From an uncultured Pseudomonadota bacterium (GTDB taxonomy: Bacteria; Myxococcota_A; UBA796; GCA-2862545), in contig CAJXTB010000011.1 of NCBI GenBank assembly GCA_913061235.1, positions 124,001 to 188,000 of the forward strand: a stretch of DNA of 64,000 nt, read 5' to 3'. Made by a program: the position numbers and the translations under genes. Positions 44,972-55,480 of this stretch are shown here, in pieces. A model generated the notes under the pieces. It did not search any database, was not told the DNA's origin, and saw only the letters and a program-made list of their open reading frames with translations. Positions within the stretch are counted from its first letter, which is position 1. Each line of letters opens with the position of its first letter.

Positions 44972-45691
44972 CTACAATTTCGCCAAGGCGTCGTGAATCG
45001 CTGACTCAAGTCCTTCTGGCGTTGGGTGACGCGCTACCGTGACGTGAATCTTTAATAATGATGCGATGACCTCTGTTCTGGCGGCGCTGACGGTAACCAA
45101 ACAGTGATCCTTCAACCATGCACTGTGTACGTTGAAGAACGGCATTGGCGAGAACTCGAAGGGCAAGACCACCAAGTCCGCTCCGTCTGGCCTGTTCGAC
45201 GCGTCACTAGCAACGAGCTCGTGGTCCCAGACTTTATGGTACGTCGCATTGCAACCACGCATGTTCAGCGGATGCGTCCACCGTCGCCGTCGGAGGGGGT
45301 CGTCTCCCATGAAGACCATGCGCTTTCCGTGCACAGCAGCGTCACTGACGATGCGACTGGCGTCTCCGTTGGCAGACCGTTGATGGGGCATGGTAGCCAG
45401 GGCTTCAGCCGTCCAAACCAAGTGGTCGACGCTGACGTTGTGGGTTGTGAGAGCGTGCTGTGTCGGCGGGTCTAGTGCAGCCACGCGACAGTTCGGATGC
45501 AAGAACCGGAGCCCATGAACGGCGCTGACCGGATCTAGAAATACCGCAACGTCAACGTCCGCCGGAACGTCCGCGGATATCGGGATGGTGCGGTGGGTCT
45601 GCCACTCCAGTACACGATGGCCCTGCTGTCGCAGTCGCAGGCCGAGGTCGTTGTTCGAGGACTCAGTGGTTGCAAGCAGTATTGTCTTCAT
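44972..45691 (-). CDS. HemD-fold (uroporphyrinogen-III synthase-like) protein
   Basis: A 239-residue protein with the two-lobed outline of uroporphyrinogen-III synthase: TESSNNDLGLRLRQQGHRVL at the start, VAVFLDPVSAVHGLRFL, then VAALDPPTQHAL where HemD has its GxxTA loop, and a late VTVARHPTPEGLESAI like the HemD end VVAxxPTxxGL. Similarity is by eye and distant. HemD closes hydroxymethylbilane with ring-D inversion in tetrapyrrole synthesis; here several conserved positions differ and no hem genes adjoin, so activity is uncertain. AGGAG lies before ATG 45691. Confidence 0.6.
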   Translation of the reverse strand: MKTILLATTESSNNDLGLRLRQQGHRVLEWQTHRTIPISADVPADVDVAVFLDPVSAVHGLRFLHPNCRVAALDPPTQHALTTHNVSVDHLVWTAEALATMPHQRSANGDASRIVSDAAVHGKRMVFMGDDPLRRRRWTHPLNMRGCNATYHKVWDHELVASDASNRPDGADLVVLPFEFSPMPFFNVHSAWLKDHCLVTVSAARTEVIASLLKIHVTVARHPTPEGLESAIHDALAKL

Positions 45692-45785
45692 GTCTGGGGC
45701 TCCTGCGTGCGTCAACCGGTTGGTAGAAGGCGCTGGTCGTGACAACAGCACGGCGGTCCGCGAATATTTAGGCTGGGATTCGTCA

Positions 45786-45828
45786 AACGAAAGAAGCCCG
45801 CGACGGAGTGAACCGACGCGGGCTTCGC
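45786..45828 (-). terminator. Terminator of groESL
   Basis: GAAGCCCGCG (45793-45802) pairs with CGCGGGCTTC (45817-45826) with an extra CGG/CCG inside the loop. On the minus strand the stem is followed by TTTCGTTT. It lies 18 bp after the groEL stop. Confidence 0.85.
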
Positions 45829-45843
45829 TACGAAAACTTCGGT

Positions 45844-47442
<1,599 letters not shown>

Positions 47443-47736
47443 CTAGTTGTCGATGATTGCGAGAATGTCGGACTCTTTGAGGATGAGATGGTCCTCACCG
47501 TCGAGCTTGATTTCGTCGCCGCTGTACTTGCCGAACAGGACGACATCGCCGGTCTGGACGGTGAGCGGCGTGACGACGTTGTTCTTGCTGATGCGGCCAT
47601 TTCCGGCAGCAATCACGGTTGCGCGCTGCGGCTTCTCTTTGGCGGACTCTGGGATGTGCAGGCCGGAAGCGGTGGTGGTCGCGCTGTCGAGGCGCTTGAC
47701 GAGGACACGGTCGTAGAGCGGGCGGAAGTTAGCCAT
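47443..47736 (-). CDS. groES: Co-chaperonin GroES
   Basis: A 97-residue Hsp10 with FRPLYDRVLVKRLDS, TASGLHIPESAKEKPQRATV and the end LILKESDILAII; the mobile loop (residues about 17-30, SATTTASGLHIPE) contacts GroEL. The start is ATG 47736 after AGGAG; a longer upstream frame is not supported. First gene of groES-groEL. No CIRCE inverted repeat was found upstream. Confidence 0.97.
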   Translation of the reverse strand: MANFRPLYDRVLVKRLDSATTTASGLHIPESAKEKPQRATVIAAGNGRISKNNVVTPLTVQTGDVVLFGKYSGDEIKLDGEDHLILKESDILAIIDN

Positions 47737-47822
47737 GACTCGACTCCTGAGGTCTTGGGGTGAATGCGTCCCGAGGACGCCTGAAGGGTCGCGGCGGCAA
47801 GAAGCCGGTCGCTGGGAGCGCA

Positions 47823-47850
47823 CGAGTATTCGCACAGGGGGGCGCGTCAA
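47823..47850 (-). promoter_or_regulatory. Possible groESL promoter
   Basis: On the minus strand TTGACG (47850-47845) is followed after 16 bp by TACTCG (47828-47823), about 85 bp before groES. The -10 is poor, and no sigma-32 or CIRCE element is evident. Confidence 0.35.
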
Positions 47851-47906
47851 GTGCCTAGGACGCAATCACACCAGACCGGGACACGTGGCGATCTGTCCGT
47901 TTTGGC

Positions 47907-48374
47907 TCACTCAGCGAAATCGGCTGTGAACACGGACGACAGTAGGAATTCAGGGACGACGGATTCGATGTATAGGAACTCAATGGTGTCTGTCGCGGTG
48001 AGCTCGGTTCGCTGCTCCAGCTCGTCGCATCCGGCTGCCTGGGCCGAGGTACCGACCTCGCCGCTGCTGTCTACGCGAATCTCAACGACTGCATCCGTTC
48101 CAAAGCTGTAGCGGCCTTGTTCGGGGGCTTCGTGGATGATGTAGCCGCTGTACGGTGCAGTCTCGCCGTTGAGCAAGATGCGCTTGCCGAACTCGTGTGT
48201 GCTGGCAATAAATAGGTTGCTACCGGTATCTGGGGCGGCTTGGACGGGGTCGGGTGTCGCTGCCTGGAGAATCTGACACAGTGCTGTGTCTGCTGCCGTC
48301 ACCTCAATGAGGTCACGTCCAGAGTCGTCATTGGTGCAGGCGCTGAGTAGGCAGATAGCGGCGATGTAGCGCAT
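47907..48374 (-). CDS. Small lipoprotein, member of a local paralogue family
   Basis: A 155-residue lipoprotein (MRYIAAICLLSAC). Mature part: LCQIL near residue 33, then GRYSFGTDAVVEIRVDSSG, a Cys block GCDELEQRTEL and a hydrophobic end FLYIESVVPEFLLSSVF. The same order appears in the lipoproteins at 53659 and 54164. The pattern G-x-Y-x-FG-x-D plus a D-x-x-G turn suggests a small beta-sandwich. GAGG precedes the ATG. Function unknown. Confidence 0.7.
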   Translation of the reverse strand: MRYIAAICLLSACTNDDSGRDLIEVTAADTALCQILQAATPDPVQAAPDTGSNLFIASTHEFGKRILLNGETAPYSGYIIHEAPEQGRYSFGTDAVVEIRVDSSGEVGTSAQAAGCDELEQRTELTATDTIEFLYIESVVPEFLLSSVFTADFAE

Positions 48375-48410
48375 GAAGGCCTCGTGAATTGGCCATTGTC
48401 ATACCCCATT

Positions 48411-50336
48411 TTACTCGGCTTGACGTCGCAGGGTCACAATGACCTGGCCGGCTTCGCCAGGAGCGTTGGCACCGTTGCCGGAACCGCCAGCACCGCCAAC
48501 GAGGTCGAACAGGTAGTCGACCATCGGGTCGTCGCTAAGGAAAGCGCCTCCGCCACCGCCTCCTCCGTCGCCCACGCCTCCGCTACCCCCACCGTAGCCA
48601 CCGCCTCCGCCGCCACCTTCGGTGTTTTCAGCACCACCTCCGCCGGCCACTTTGAACCCGCGGATTCCGGAGCCGCCTGAGCCACCGTTGCTGTGGGTGC
48701 CGTCGCGGTCCTCTGAGCCACCGCTAGCGCCGGAACGCCCGCCGCCACCCACACCATTCCAGTTCCCACCTTCGCCGCCTTGGCCGAAAGCACCGTTGAT
48801 TAGGTCGTTCCCATCTTGGCCGAAGCCACCCGCACCGCTCGTCACGCTAGGGCTGCCGCCACGTCCACCGTCGGCACCTTGTCCGCCTCCGCTGCGAACA
48901 CCCGCGCCTCCGCCTCCGCCTCCAACAACGCCCAATACGTCGCCGTCGAAGGCAATCGCAGACGCGCCGCCACCACCACCGGTCTCGCAACAGCCTTGGC
49001 CGTCACCCTCGCCACCGCCGCCGTAGGCTTTGTCGCCAATGCGGTTGGCGAGTACGCCACCAGCGCCGACGATTACGTCGAAGATGCCGGTTGTTGCTGG
49101 TGTGACGTTGAATCGCGTGCCGCCACCAGTACCGCCCAGTGCTGGGTCTCCGGCGCCGCCAATGCCTCCGCCGCCGCCAGCGGCGCGTAGCTGGACCTCA
49201 AAGCGACACCCAACATTGTCGGGCGTGACCTCGAAGCTCTGGATGTTCCCGTTTACGTCGAAGATCAGCTCTTGGGTGTTGTTGAGGCACGGGGGTGCAT
49301 CTGGATTGCACGGCACATTCGCTGGAATCGCGGGGAGAACTGCACCGCGCTCAAGCGTGCGCGTCGGACTGCAGACAACGCCGAAGACTGGCGAGTCCGC
49401 GCTGCAGGCCACTGCGCCATCCGCGAGAGTCGTGGAGGCTCGAAGCGTGATGTCTGTGCGGACGACCGCACACTGTCCAATCTGCGCATCCCGTCCGATT
49501 CGAGTGCCAGCGGACACTGTCGCCCAGGGGCCAATGTGGCTGTTGCGGCGAATGCGTACCGGGTCATCGTCTTGTCCGGTACCGCCAACGTTGGCGTAGT
49601 CCCCAATCATGGAGTCGGGCCCGATGACGACGTTGTCACCGACTTCTGCGAAGGCACCTACGGACACCTCACGCGCCATGACCACGTTGTCGCCAATGAC
49701 GGCGCCGGCATGGATGTGAACGTGTGAGCCGAGCGTGACGTCATCTCCTAGACGGGCGCCAGATTCTATGCGTGTGCCGGAGCCTAGCGTGACCCGGTCT
49801 CCGAGACGTGTTCCTGGGGCGATGTACACCTGTCGGCTGGCTGTAAGCTCTGAGCCAACGAACGTATTCTCGGGGTCTTGCCCAGGCTCTCCTTGGCCTA
49901 GCGTTGTGTGACGGCCCAGGACGCCGGAGCGAAATGCCAGGCCGTCCTCTGGCCGACTTGCCGCAGCGAGAACAGCACCGCTACCAAGGATGGCATCGGT
50001 GACTCCGCCTCCGACAACCGCGTAGTCGCCCACAGTTGCGCGTGACAAGACGATAGCGCCTGCATGCAGCTCGATACCTTGACCCAAGTTCGCGCCGGAC
50101 CAGACCACGACCGATGCGTCGGTGCATGCGTTTCCGGTGGGCAGAGGCGTTGATGAGTCTGCGTAGGTGATGCTAGTTGGGGAGTTATCAGCGGATGCCG
50201 TGAACGGGCAGAGGTCGACTGCATTGTCGATGCCATCGCCGTCACAGTCGGCATGGTCGACAGAGCATGTGCCAGCGTGTGCCATGGCCGGCACCACCAA
50301 TGCGATGGAAAACAGACCCACGGTTAGCCGTTGCAT
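48411..50336 (-). CDS. Secreted left-handed beta-helix plus glycine-rich domain protein
   Basis: A 641-residue exported protein: signal peptide MQRLTVGLFSIALVVPAMA, a short thrombospondin-3-like CDGDGIDNAVDLCP segment, then hexapeptide repeats (about 70-330; turns such as IGDNVVMAREVSVGAF and LGSGTRIESGARLGDDV) forming a left-handed beta-helix, then a glycine-rich region (about 390-640; GGGGASAIAFDGDVLGVVGG and many G-rich loops) of the Gly-rich lectin-like type seen in ALK/LTK and bacterial PF21722 proteins. Hexapeptide helices are usually cytoplasmic acyltransferases, so a secreted one without an obvious active site is odd. AGGAG precedes the ATG. Confidence 0.8.
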   Translation of the reverse strand: MQRLTVGLFSIALVVPAMAHAGTCSVDHADCDGDGIDNAVDLCPFTASADNSPTSITYADSSTPLPTGNACTDASVVVWSGANLGQGIELHAGAIVLSRATVGDYAVVGGGVTDAILGSGAVLAAASRPEDGLAFRSGVLGRHTTLGQGEPGQDPENTFVGSELTASRQVYIAPGTRLGDRVTLGSGTRIESGARLGDDVTLGSHVHIHAGAVIGDNVVMAREVSVGAFAEVGDNVVIGPDSMIGDYANVGGTGQDDDPVRIRRNSHIGPWATVSAGTRIGRDAQIGQCAVVRTDITLRASTTLADGAVACSADSPVFGVVCSPTRTLERGAVLPAIPANVPCNPDAPPCLNNTQELIFDVNGNIQSFEVTPDNVGCRFEVQLRAAGGGGGIGGAGDPALGGTGGGTRFNVTPATTGIFDVIVGAGGVLANRIGDKAYGGGGEGDGQGCCETGGGGGASAIAFDGDVLGVVGGGGGGAGVRSGGGQGADGGRGGSPSVTSGAGGFGQDGNDLINGAFGQGGEGGNWNGVGGGGRSGASGGSEDRDGTHSNGGSGGSGIRGFKVAGGGGAENTEGGGGGGGYGGGSGGVGDGGGGGGGAFLSDDPMVDYLFDLVGGAGGSGNGANAPGEAGQVIVTLRRQAE

Positions 50337-50493
50337 TCAGACTCCTGCGTTCGCCCTGGGGAGGGGGCTTTGAGTCGGTGTTGCGGCAGGCTTCTTGAGG
50401 GGTCTTGCGGATGTTGGTCAGGACCCAGCGGTCGTTTGGGGGTAGACTGCGCGCGCCGGTTCAGTACAGATCGAACGGGCTGTGGAGCCCACT

Positions 50494-51543
50494 GTGCATC
50501 GTTTCTTGCCGTTGTTGTTGTTGCCGTCGCTCGCTTTGGCCAGTCCTGTTTTGAGCCATCAGGCTCGAGTCTTGAACGCCACCGGCGCGCCCATTGAGGG
50601 GGCGTTGACTCTTCAGGTAGCGTTGTTCGATGCCGAAGATTCGGTGTCTGCCTTCTTTGATCAGGACACATCGACCGTCGCCCAAGGTGGATATGTCGCA
50701 GTCTTGCTCGGTGCGGACAGCGCCAATCCATTGTCTGCCGAGGACCTGGCAGATGGCGAGACGTGGATTCAGTACAGCATTGAAGGAGTGACCATGGGCG
50801 CGCGCCAACGCTTGGCGAGTGTGCCTCATGCTGCGGCGGCAGATGCCGTGATTGGCGGTGTTGTCGATGCATCAGCGCTGTCGGTCGGCGGCACTCTCGT
50901 CATGGACACTCCAGGTGTGTTTGCTGGCGACCTCGTTGTTGACGGCACCTTGCACAGTACTGGCATTCAGTTGCCGTACACCGTGACGATCGATGGGCGT
51001 TCTTGGTTGGATGAGACCAAAGTCGTGTTGGACGGTGCCAATCCCATCCTAAACTCCAATGGCACGTTCAATACTGGAGCTAGCTTTTCAGGTGGTGCGG
51101 TCTACATCACGGTTCCGTTGGTTGCGCCTGGTGTTCTGCCCAACGAGCGGATGAAAGTGGATGTCTCGTGGCGTCGGACCTGCCGCACAGCGGACTGCGA
51201 CACGATTACCCGCATGCAAGATGGAAACGGCGTCGGCTGGCGGGTTGCTAGCTACGACAATTCCGCTGGACAATCACCGATAGCCAATGTCGATGGCACG
51301 GAGGGCGTTGAATACGACGGCGTGGGCCAGCCCACGTTGGTGTACGTCGATTCGTTGATTGGAGGCGGGCAGGCGACGACACTGAGTCGGCGTATTCGCC
51401 AAGATGTAAGCCGAACTGACAGTTGGACGAGTACCCAGGTCGCGGACCCGTCTACAGGCCTGACGTTGTCTGTCGGCCGAGGAGACCCCGGCGAAGGCTA
51501 CACCGAGGGATTCATTGAAGTGACCATTGACCGGGCTCCGTAG
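50494..51543 (+). CDS. Secreted protein with HQ(G/A)RVLN-type N-terminal domain
   Basis: A 349-residue exported protein (MHRFLPLLLLPSLALAS). The first domain, HQARVLNATGAPIEGALTLQ through GGYVAVLLG, is a short immunoglobulin-like module also seen in the proteins at 58721 and 59717; a bridging region GARQRLASVPHAAAADAV typical of tail-fibre-like proteins follows. The last 170 residues are beta-rich and unrecognised. GTG 50494 is favoured because GGAG lies six bases ahead; GTG 50482 is the alternative. Surface location likely; ligand unknown. Confidence 0.7.
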   Translation: MHRFLPLLLLPSLALASPVLSHQARVLNATGAPIEGALTLQVALFDAEDSVSAFFDQDTSTVAQGGYVAVLLGADSANPLSAEDLADGETWIQYSIEGVTMGARQRLASVPHAAAADAVIGGVVDASALSVGGTLVMDTPGVFAGDLVVDGTLHSTGIQLPYTVTIDGRSWLDETKVVLDGANPILNSNGTFNTGASFSGGAVYITVPLVAPGVLPNERMKVDVSWRRTCRTADCDTITRMQDGNGVGWRVASYDNSAGQSPIANVDGTEGVEYDGVGQPTLVYVDSLIGGGQATTLSRRIRQDVSRTDSWTSTQVADPSTGLTLSVGRGDPGEGYTEGFIEVTIDRAP

Positions 51544-51551
51544 CCGGTCCC

Positions 51552-51585
51552 TCTACGACGTCCTCTTGTCTACGACGTCCTCTTG
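51552..51585. repeat. Perfect 17-bp tandem duplication
   Basis: The 17-mer tctacgacgtcctcttg occurs twice head to tail (51552-51568, 51569-51585). It sets the end of the Rieske gene: because 17 is not a multiple of three, the second copy shifts the frame and supplies the TAG at 51555-51553. Confidence 0.95.
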
Positions 51586-52536
51586 GGTACTAGTTGGTGT
51601 CCTGCCCTTTTTCTCTGGCGGAAAGGGGGTGCGGTTTGCTTCGCGCCAGCGGCGGTAGGCGATGATGGGACCGTCGGATGGTACCAGCATTTCTCCCATG
51701 CGAAGACGGGTCTCTACGGCCGGCTGTGACTCCACCACCGCCGTGTCTTCAGCAAAGATGAAGCGGTTGAAGAACCGGCCCATGCGGCCGACGAGCCAAG
51801 ACAGTCCGGGCACGCCCACAACGCCCTGATAGCTGCGCGTATAATACAGCATATTGTCGTCATCAACGGGGACAAAGGCGAGGAACTGCCACGCACGACC
51901 GGTTCGCAGTCGCCAGATGTTGGGACCGATGAACTCAATGAGCGCGTCGGCATCTTTGCTGGGTCCAAAGCGAATCACGTCGCCGTCGGTCTCGACAAAC
52001 TGCTCACGCGCGACGTCCTTCACGAAGCGACCGATGGTTCGCCGGTGGACGAAGGGCAGGTGGCTGTAGTCGAGCTGGTTTTCGATGGCCCGCGTGTAGT
52101 GAGTGCGCACAGGAATGGCGTCTGCGCTGCCAGCACAGGACAGGTCGCCAAAGTCGAAGAATGGGATGGGGGCGTCGGTCGCCGCTTCGGGGCCGGTCCA
52201 CACCCAGATAAAGCCGTGCTCTTCGCGCGATGGCAGGGTGTCTAGACGCATAGCCGGGCTGATGGTGCGGTCCGGGTGCGGTGGAATGAAGGTGCACGCC
52301 CCGTCGTCTGCGAATTGAAATCCGTGAAACGGGCACTCCAAGCATCCGTTGACCATACGACCCGCGGACACCTTCGCGCCTCGGTGTGGGCATGCGTCCA
52401 TCGCGACACGGACACTGCCGGCGGTGTTGCGCCAGAACACCAGGTCTTGGCCCAGACGACGAGCTCCCTGGGGACGCGAGGACTGCAGCTCCGCGCTGGT
52501 GAGTAGTGCGTACCAGCGATTCGCAATCACGTGCAT
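51553..52536 (-). CDS. Rieske non-heme iron oxygenase-like protein
   Basis: A 327-residue oxygenase alpha-subunit-like protein. Rieske 2Fe-2S ligands are CPHRG (Cys49, His51) and CPFHGF (Cys68, His71), and the mononuclear iron site is ENQLDYSHLPFVHRRTIG (Asp156, His159, His164). The compact size and sequence style resemble the vanillate-demethylase/pheophorbide-a-oxygenase branch. It needs an external reductase, none nearby. ATG 52536 follows GAGGG. The last residues come from a 17-bp duplication. It is divergent from the ChaN-like gene by 136 bp. Substrate unknown. Confidence 0.85.
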   Translation of the reverse strand: MHVIANRWYALLTSAELQSSRPQGARRLGQDLVFWRNTAGSVRVAMDACPHRGAKVSAGRMVNGCLECPFHGFQFADDGACTFIPPHPDRTISPAMRLDTLPSREEHGFIWVWTGPEAATDAPIPFFDFGDLSCAGSADAIPVRTHYTRAIENQLDYSHLPFVHRRTIGRFVKDVAREQFVETDGDVIRFGPSKDADALIEFIGPNIWRLRTGRAWQFLAFVPVDDDNMLYYTRSYQGVVGVPGLSWLVGRMGRFFNRFIFAEDTAVVESQPAVETRLRMGEMLVPSDGPIIAYRRWREANRTPFPPEKKGRTPTSTQEDVVDKRTS

Positions 52537-52672
52537 AAGACCCTCAGTGTCGGCATCGCGTTGTACCGAAGTGCCAGCTTCGTATGCGTTGCGAACGTGT
52601 TGTCCTTGTACCTCGGAGCAATGGGTGGCGCCTCGGGCGCGAATGGGCGACGGGAGATTCCGTGGAGGCCCC

Positions 52673-53545
52673 ATGCGCCGAGCTAGCTGGACTGTTTTGC
52701 CCCTTCTTCTGTGTGCGTGTGGACCGAAAGTCGTTCCCGTACCTGCGGCAGCCCCGACGATTGAGGAGGTACCGGTCGTGCAGGTCACTCCGCAACCTCT
52801 CCAAGGGCGCATCTGGCGTTCCTCTGACGGGACCTTCGTGGAAGAAGCGACGGTGGTTGAGGCGCTGCGCGGCGCTGATGTGGTCTTGCTGGGTGAGAAG
52901 CACGACAACCCGGAGCATCACCAGCTCCAGGGGCGGTTGATCTCCGCACTACAGGCCGACTCTGTTGCCTTTGAGATGCTGGATGCGGGCGATGTCTTTG
53001 ACGCGGCCACCACCGCGGACGAGCTGGCTCAAGCGGTGGCATGGGACGACAGCGGCTGGCCCGAGTTTGACCTGTATCGACCGGTTTTCGACGCCGTCTT
53101 TGCGTCGGGTGCCCGCCCGGTTGCGGCCCATCCGACGGGAGACCAGGTCAGCGCCGTCATGAGCGAGGGCATGGAGACTCTGGGAGAGGCTGCTGAGGGG
53201 CTGGCCGTAGACCGTGCTCCCGTGGACGGCCATCTCGCGAGCCTGCAGCAGGAGATTGTAGATGCCCACTGCGGATACGCCGACCCCCAGCTCACCTCGA
53301 TGATGGTCTCGGCCCAAGTGCTCAAGGATGCCTGGATGGCGCGTACTCTTGCCGAACTAGGGCCGAAGTCGGTACTCGTGGCGGGCAATGGGCATACACG
53401 GCCCGACCGCGGCGTGCCGAGCTACCTGGACGCGAGCGCCGCAGTGGTCTCCTTCCGCGAAGTACAGCCCGGCGAGCTCGACCCAGCAGCCGACGTAGAC
53501 GGTGGCGCCGACTTCATCTGGTTCACCGACCGGCTCGATAATTAA
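52673..53545 (+). CDS. ChaN/DUF399-like lipoprotein
   Basis: A 290-residue lipoprotein (lipobox LLCAC at residues 12-16). It carries the family hallmark DVVLLGEKHDNPEHHQLQ (about 65-82), then AFEMLDAG, HCGYADPQLT and VLVAGNGHTRPDRGVP. Campylobacter ChaN of this fold binds paired haems and is suggested to help iron uptake. The GEKHD and GNGHTR blocks are shared; haem binding here is an inference. GGAGG precedes the ATG. Confidence 0.85.
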   Translation: MRRASWTVLPLLLCACGPKVVPVPAAAPTIEEVPVVQVTPQPLQGRIWRSSDGTFVEEATVVEALRGADVVLLGEKHDNPEHHQLQGRLISALQADSVAFEMLDAGDVFDAATTADELAQAVAWDDSGWPEFDLYRPVFDAVFASGARPVAAHPTGDQVSAVMSEGMETLGEAAEGLAVDRAPVDGHLASLQQEIVDAHCGYADPQLTSMMVSAQVLKDAWMARTLAELGPKSVLVAGNGHTRPDRGVPSYLDASAAVVSFREVQPGELDPAADVDGGADFIWFTDRLDN

Positions 53546-53658
53546 GACCCCTGCGAGGCCTTTCGCACCCAGCTCGAGGGCATGCGGGCACCCGAGACGC
53601 CGATTGACGAGTGACCACAGCGAATACCCGCTGGCCCTCACCGGAGTGACGAACGTTG

Positions 53659-54174
53659 TCACTCCGCAGGCACATCCACGGGTTCCCCGACCATCGTAAT
53701 GAAGGGAATGCCGCCATCTAGGAGCAGCCAGTATTGCTCGGCTTCGAGAATGTACGTACTGCGAACCTGTACTTCAACGCACCCGGTGTCCCGTACGTCT
53801 TCCACAAATTCTGGCTGCCGTCCGAACAGGTCAATGACCTGAAGACGGTCATCGAGGCTTCGTCCAAATGTGAAGCCGCCTGCCTGTAGTGGCTCAAAGC
53901 CAACAAAGCCGCTGAAACCGCCCGTTGCGATAGATGCCGCGCGACCATCAAGGTCTACAATCGGTGCTTCGTCGACCGTGTTTCCAACGGTGTAGTTGCT
54001 GATGGCGCCTCTGCTCGCCCGCTCGCACAGTGTCGCATCTACGCCGGTGTCCGGGTCGCTATCCGTGCCATCGACCCCGTCAGTACCTGTGTCTCGGAAG
54101 GTGTCGTCGTCATCGTCCACGTCAACACAGGCGGCGAGAAGAACGGAGAGCATGAGCAGTCGTCTACAGGTCAT
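53659..54174 (-). CDS. Small lipoprotein with acidic linker, paralogue family
   Basis: A 171-residue lipoprotein (MTCRRLLMLSVLLAAC), acidic linker DDDDDTFRDTGTDG, then the domain shared with its upstream neighbour: LCERASRG, AGGFTFGRSLDDRLQVIDL, GCVEVQVRSTYILEAEQYWL. Its start lies inside the end of the preceding gene (11 bp overlap), with GAGGAG ahead, so the two are translationally linked. Function unknown. Confidence 0.72.
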   Translation of the reverse strand: MTCRRLLMLSVLLAACVDVDDDDDTFRDTGTDGVDGTDSDPDTGVDATLCERASRGAISNYTVGNTVDEAPIVDLDGRAASIATGGFSGFVGFEPLQAGGFTFGRSLDDRLQVIDLFGRQPEFVEDVRDTGCVEVQVRSTYILEAEQYWLLLDGGIPFITMVGEPVDVPAE

Positions 54175-54601
54175 CGTCGCTCTCCTCGGCGGTCACGAGG
54201 ACCGAAGCTGCTGTGGTGTCAAAGGACAGGTAGTAGGTGGCGGCGGTCAGGTTCCACGTTGAGCGCACAGCCAAGGTATCGCAGTCGGCGCCCAAGACTT
54301 CGTCTGCCCTCACTAGCGGCTCGCCTGCTTCATCGACGACGACGAAATCCACATCGTCCGACAGTCCGAAGACGTAGCTGCCTGCCTCATCTGGCGTGAA
54401 TGCGATGAAGGTTCCGCTGGTGAGGTCCACATCGGCCGCGCGGTCGTCCAAGGTAGATGTTGGGGCGTCCGCTGTCGTGCTTGTTGCAACAAGGTCATCA
54501 AACGGACCGCTCGCGAGGATGTCGCAGAAGGAGGTCTCAAGGTCGGTTTCAGAGGAGCCGCAGGCGGCAAGGACGAGGACGAGGACGAGAAAGCGGTACA
54601 T
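54164..54601 (-). CDS. Small lipoprotein, paralogue family
   Basis: A 145-residue lipoprotein (MYRFLVLVLVLAAC). Its pattern matches the genes at 53659 and 47907: FCDILASG, AGSYVFGLSDDVDFVVVDE, DCDTLAVRSTWNLTAATYYL. An acidic tail ends it. A GGAG stands before the ATG. It is the first gene of a two-gene unit with 53659-54174; a GH114 lipoprotein is 33 bp upstream on the same strand, so the unit may be larger. Confidence 0.72.
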   Translation of the reverse strand: MYRFLVLVLVLAACGSSETDLETSFCDILASGPFDDLVATSTTADAPTSTLDDRAADVDLTSGTFIAFTPDEAGSYVFGLSDDVDFVVVDEAGEPLVRADEVLGADCDTLAVRSTWNLTAATYYLSFDTTAASVLVTAEESDDDL

Positions 54602-54634
54602 AGAAACTCCAGAATAGACATGATTGCTGCTTGA

Positions 54635-55480
54635 TTAGGGGGTGCAGGCAAGGAACTCAGGACCGAGGTCCCAGCCCTTGACGATGGAGGAGAAGCCGGG
54701 ATTGGCGCCGCAGACGGCCTCGTTGAGCGCGGGTGCGTCGTCCCAGTTGTTGACGTATTCGACGTGCAGAACTGCCTTTCCGGCGGCAACGAACGGGTCC
54801 AGCGTGTCGCATTCGTCGTAGGACATGCACTCTTCGTTGACGGCGAAGTCGAACCAGTTGACGAGGGCAGCCACCTGCTCCACGTCGTTCTTCAGCCCAA
54901 CGGACAGGCCGCGCTTGTGGGCTTCGTCGGCAAGCCAGCGGTTGTAGGCAAGCTGCTCGGTATCGGTGATGCCGAAGCCGCTGCGGTTGTGATGGGCGGT
55001 GACGTTGTCGGGCTCTACACCGTCGCACCCACGCTCAACCGCGCGGTCGAGGCGGGCGGCCATGACGGCGCGCACTTCACTTCGGGTGTGGTCGAGCCAG
55101 CGCTCATCCGGCCAGCCATCGAGGGGGCGACCGATGGTGTCTTCGGGGAACTGCTCGGCGTCGTCTTTCCAGGGCTCGTAGGAGCCGGCCGAGAAGTAGC
55201 AGATGATGACCCGACCATCGGCGCGGAGCTGGGCGTAGTCGTCGTCTGTGATGTCGAACAGGTCGACGTCGTAGGTGGGGACCTCTGGCGTGGTGTTGAT
55301 GGCATCTGTGATCTGCCATTGCCATGGGGCCTCGGCCACTGGTGCGGTGACATCGGCTCGGACCGGCTCGCCGGCGACGTAGTCTGTACACACGCTGTCC
55401 ACGCGGACCTGGTCGGTCAGGCAGGGAGATGTGGGTTCGCAGGCGGCTAGGGTAGCGACCATCAGTAGGGCGGCTCGCAT
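54635..55480 (-). CDS. GH114/TM1410-like lipoprotein
   Basis: A 281-residue lipoprotein (lipobox LAAC) with the barrel of the GH114 family, whose characterised members cut alpha-1,4-polygalactosamine. Typical blocks are PWQWQIT, YDVDLFDIT, VIICYFSAGSYEPWKDDAEQ, GCDGVEPDN and GLKNDVEQ, with Asp and Glu at barrel strand ends as probable catalytic acids. GGAGAG precedes the ATG. Divergent from the STAND regulator (87 bp). Confidence 0.83.
   Translation of the reverse strand: MRAALLMVATLAACEPTSPCLTDQVRVDSVCTDYVAGEPVRADVTAPVAEAPWQWQITDAINTTPEVPTYDVDLFDITDDDYAQLRADGRVIICYFSAGSYEPWKDDAEQFPEDTIGRPLDGWPDERWLDHTRSEVRAVMAARLDRAVERGCDGVEPDNVTAHHNRSGFGITDTEQLAYNRWLADEAHKRGLSVGLKNDVEQVAALVNWFDFAVNEECMSYDECDTLDPFVAAGKAVLHVEYVNNWDDAPALNEAVCGANPGFSSIVKGWDLGPEFLACTP

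Noticed and set aside
47737-47906. Search for a CIRCE element upstream of groES
   Set aside because: No TTAGCACTC-type inverted repeat is present here or upstream of dnaK.
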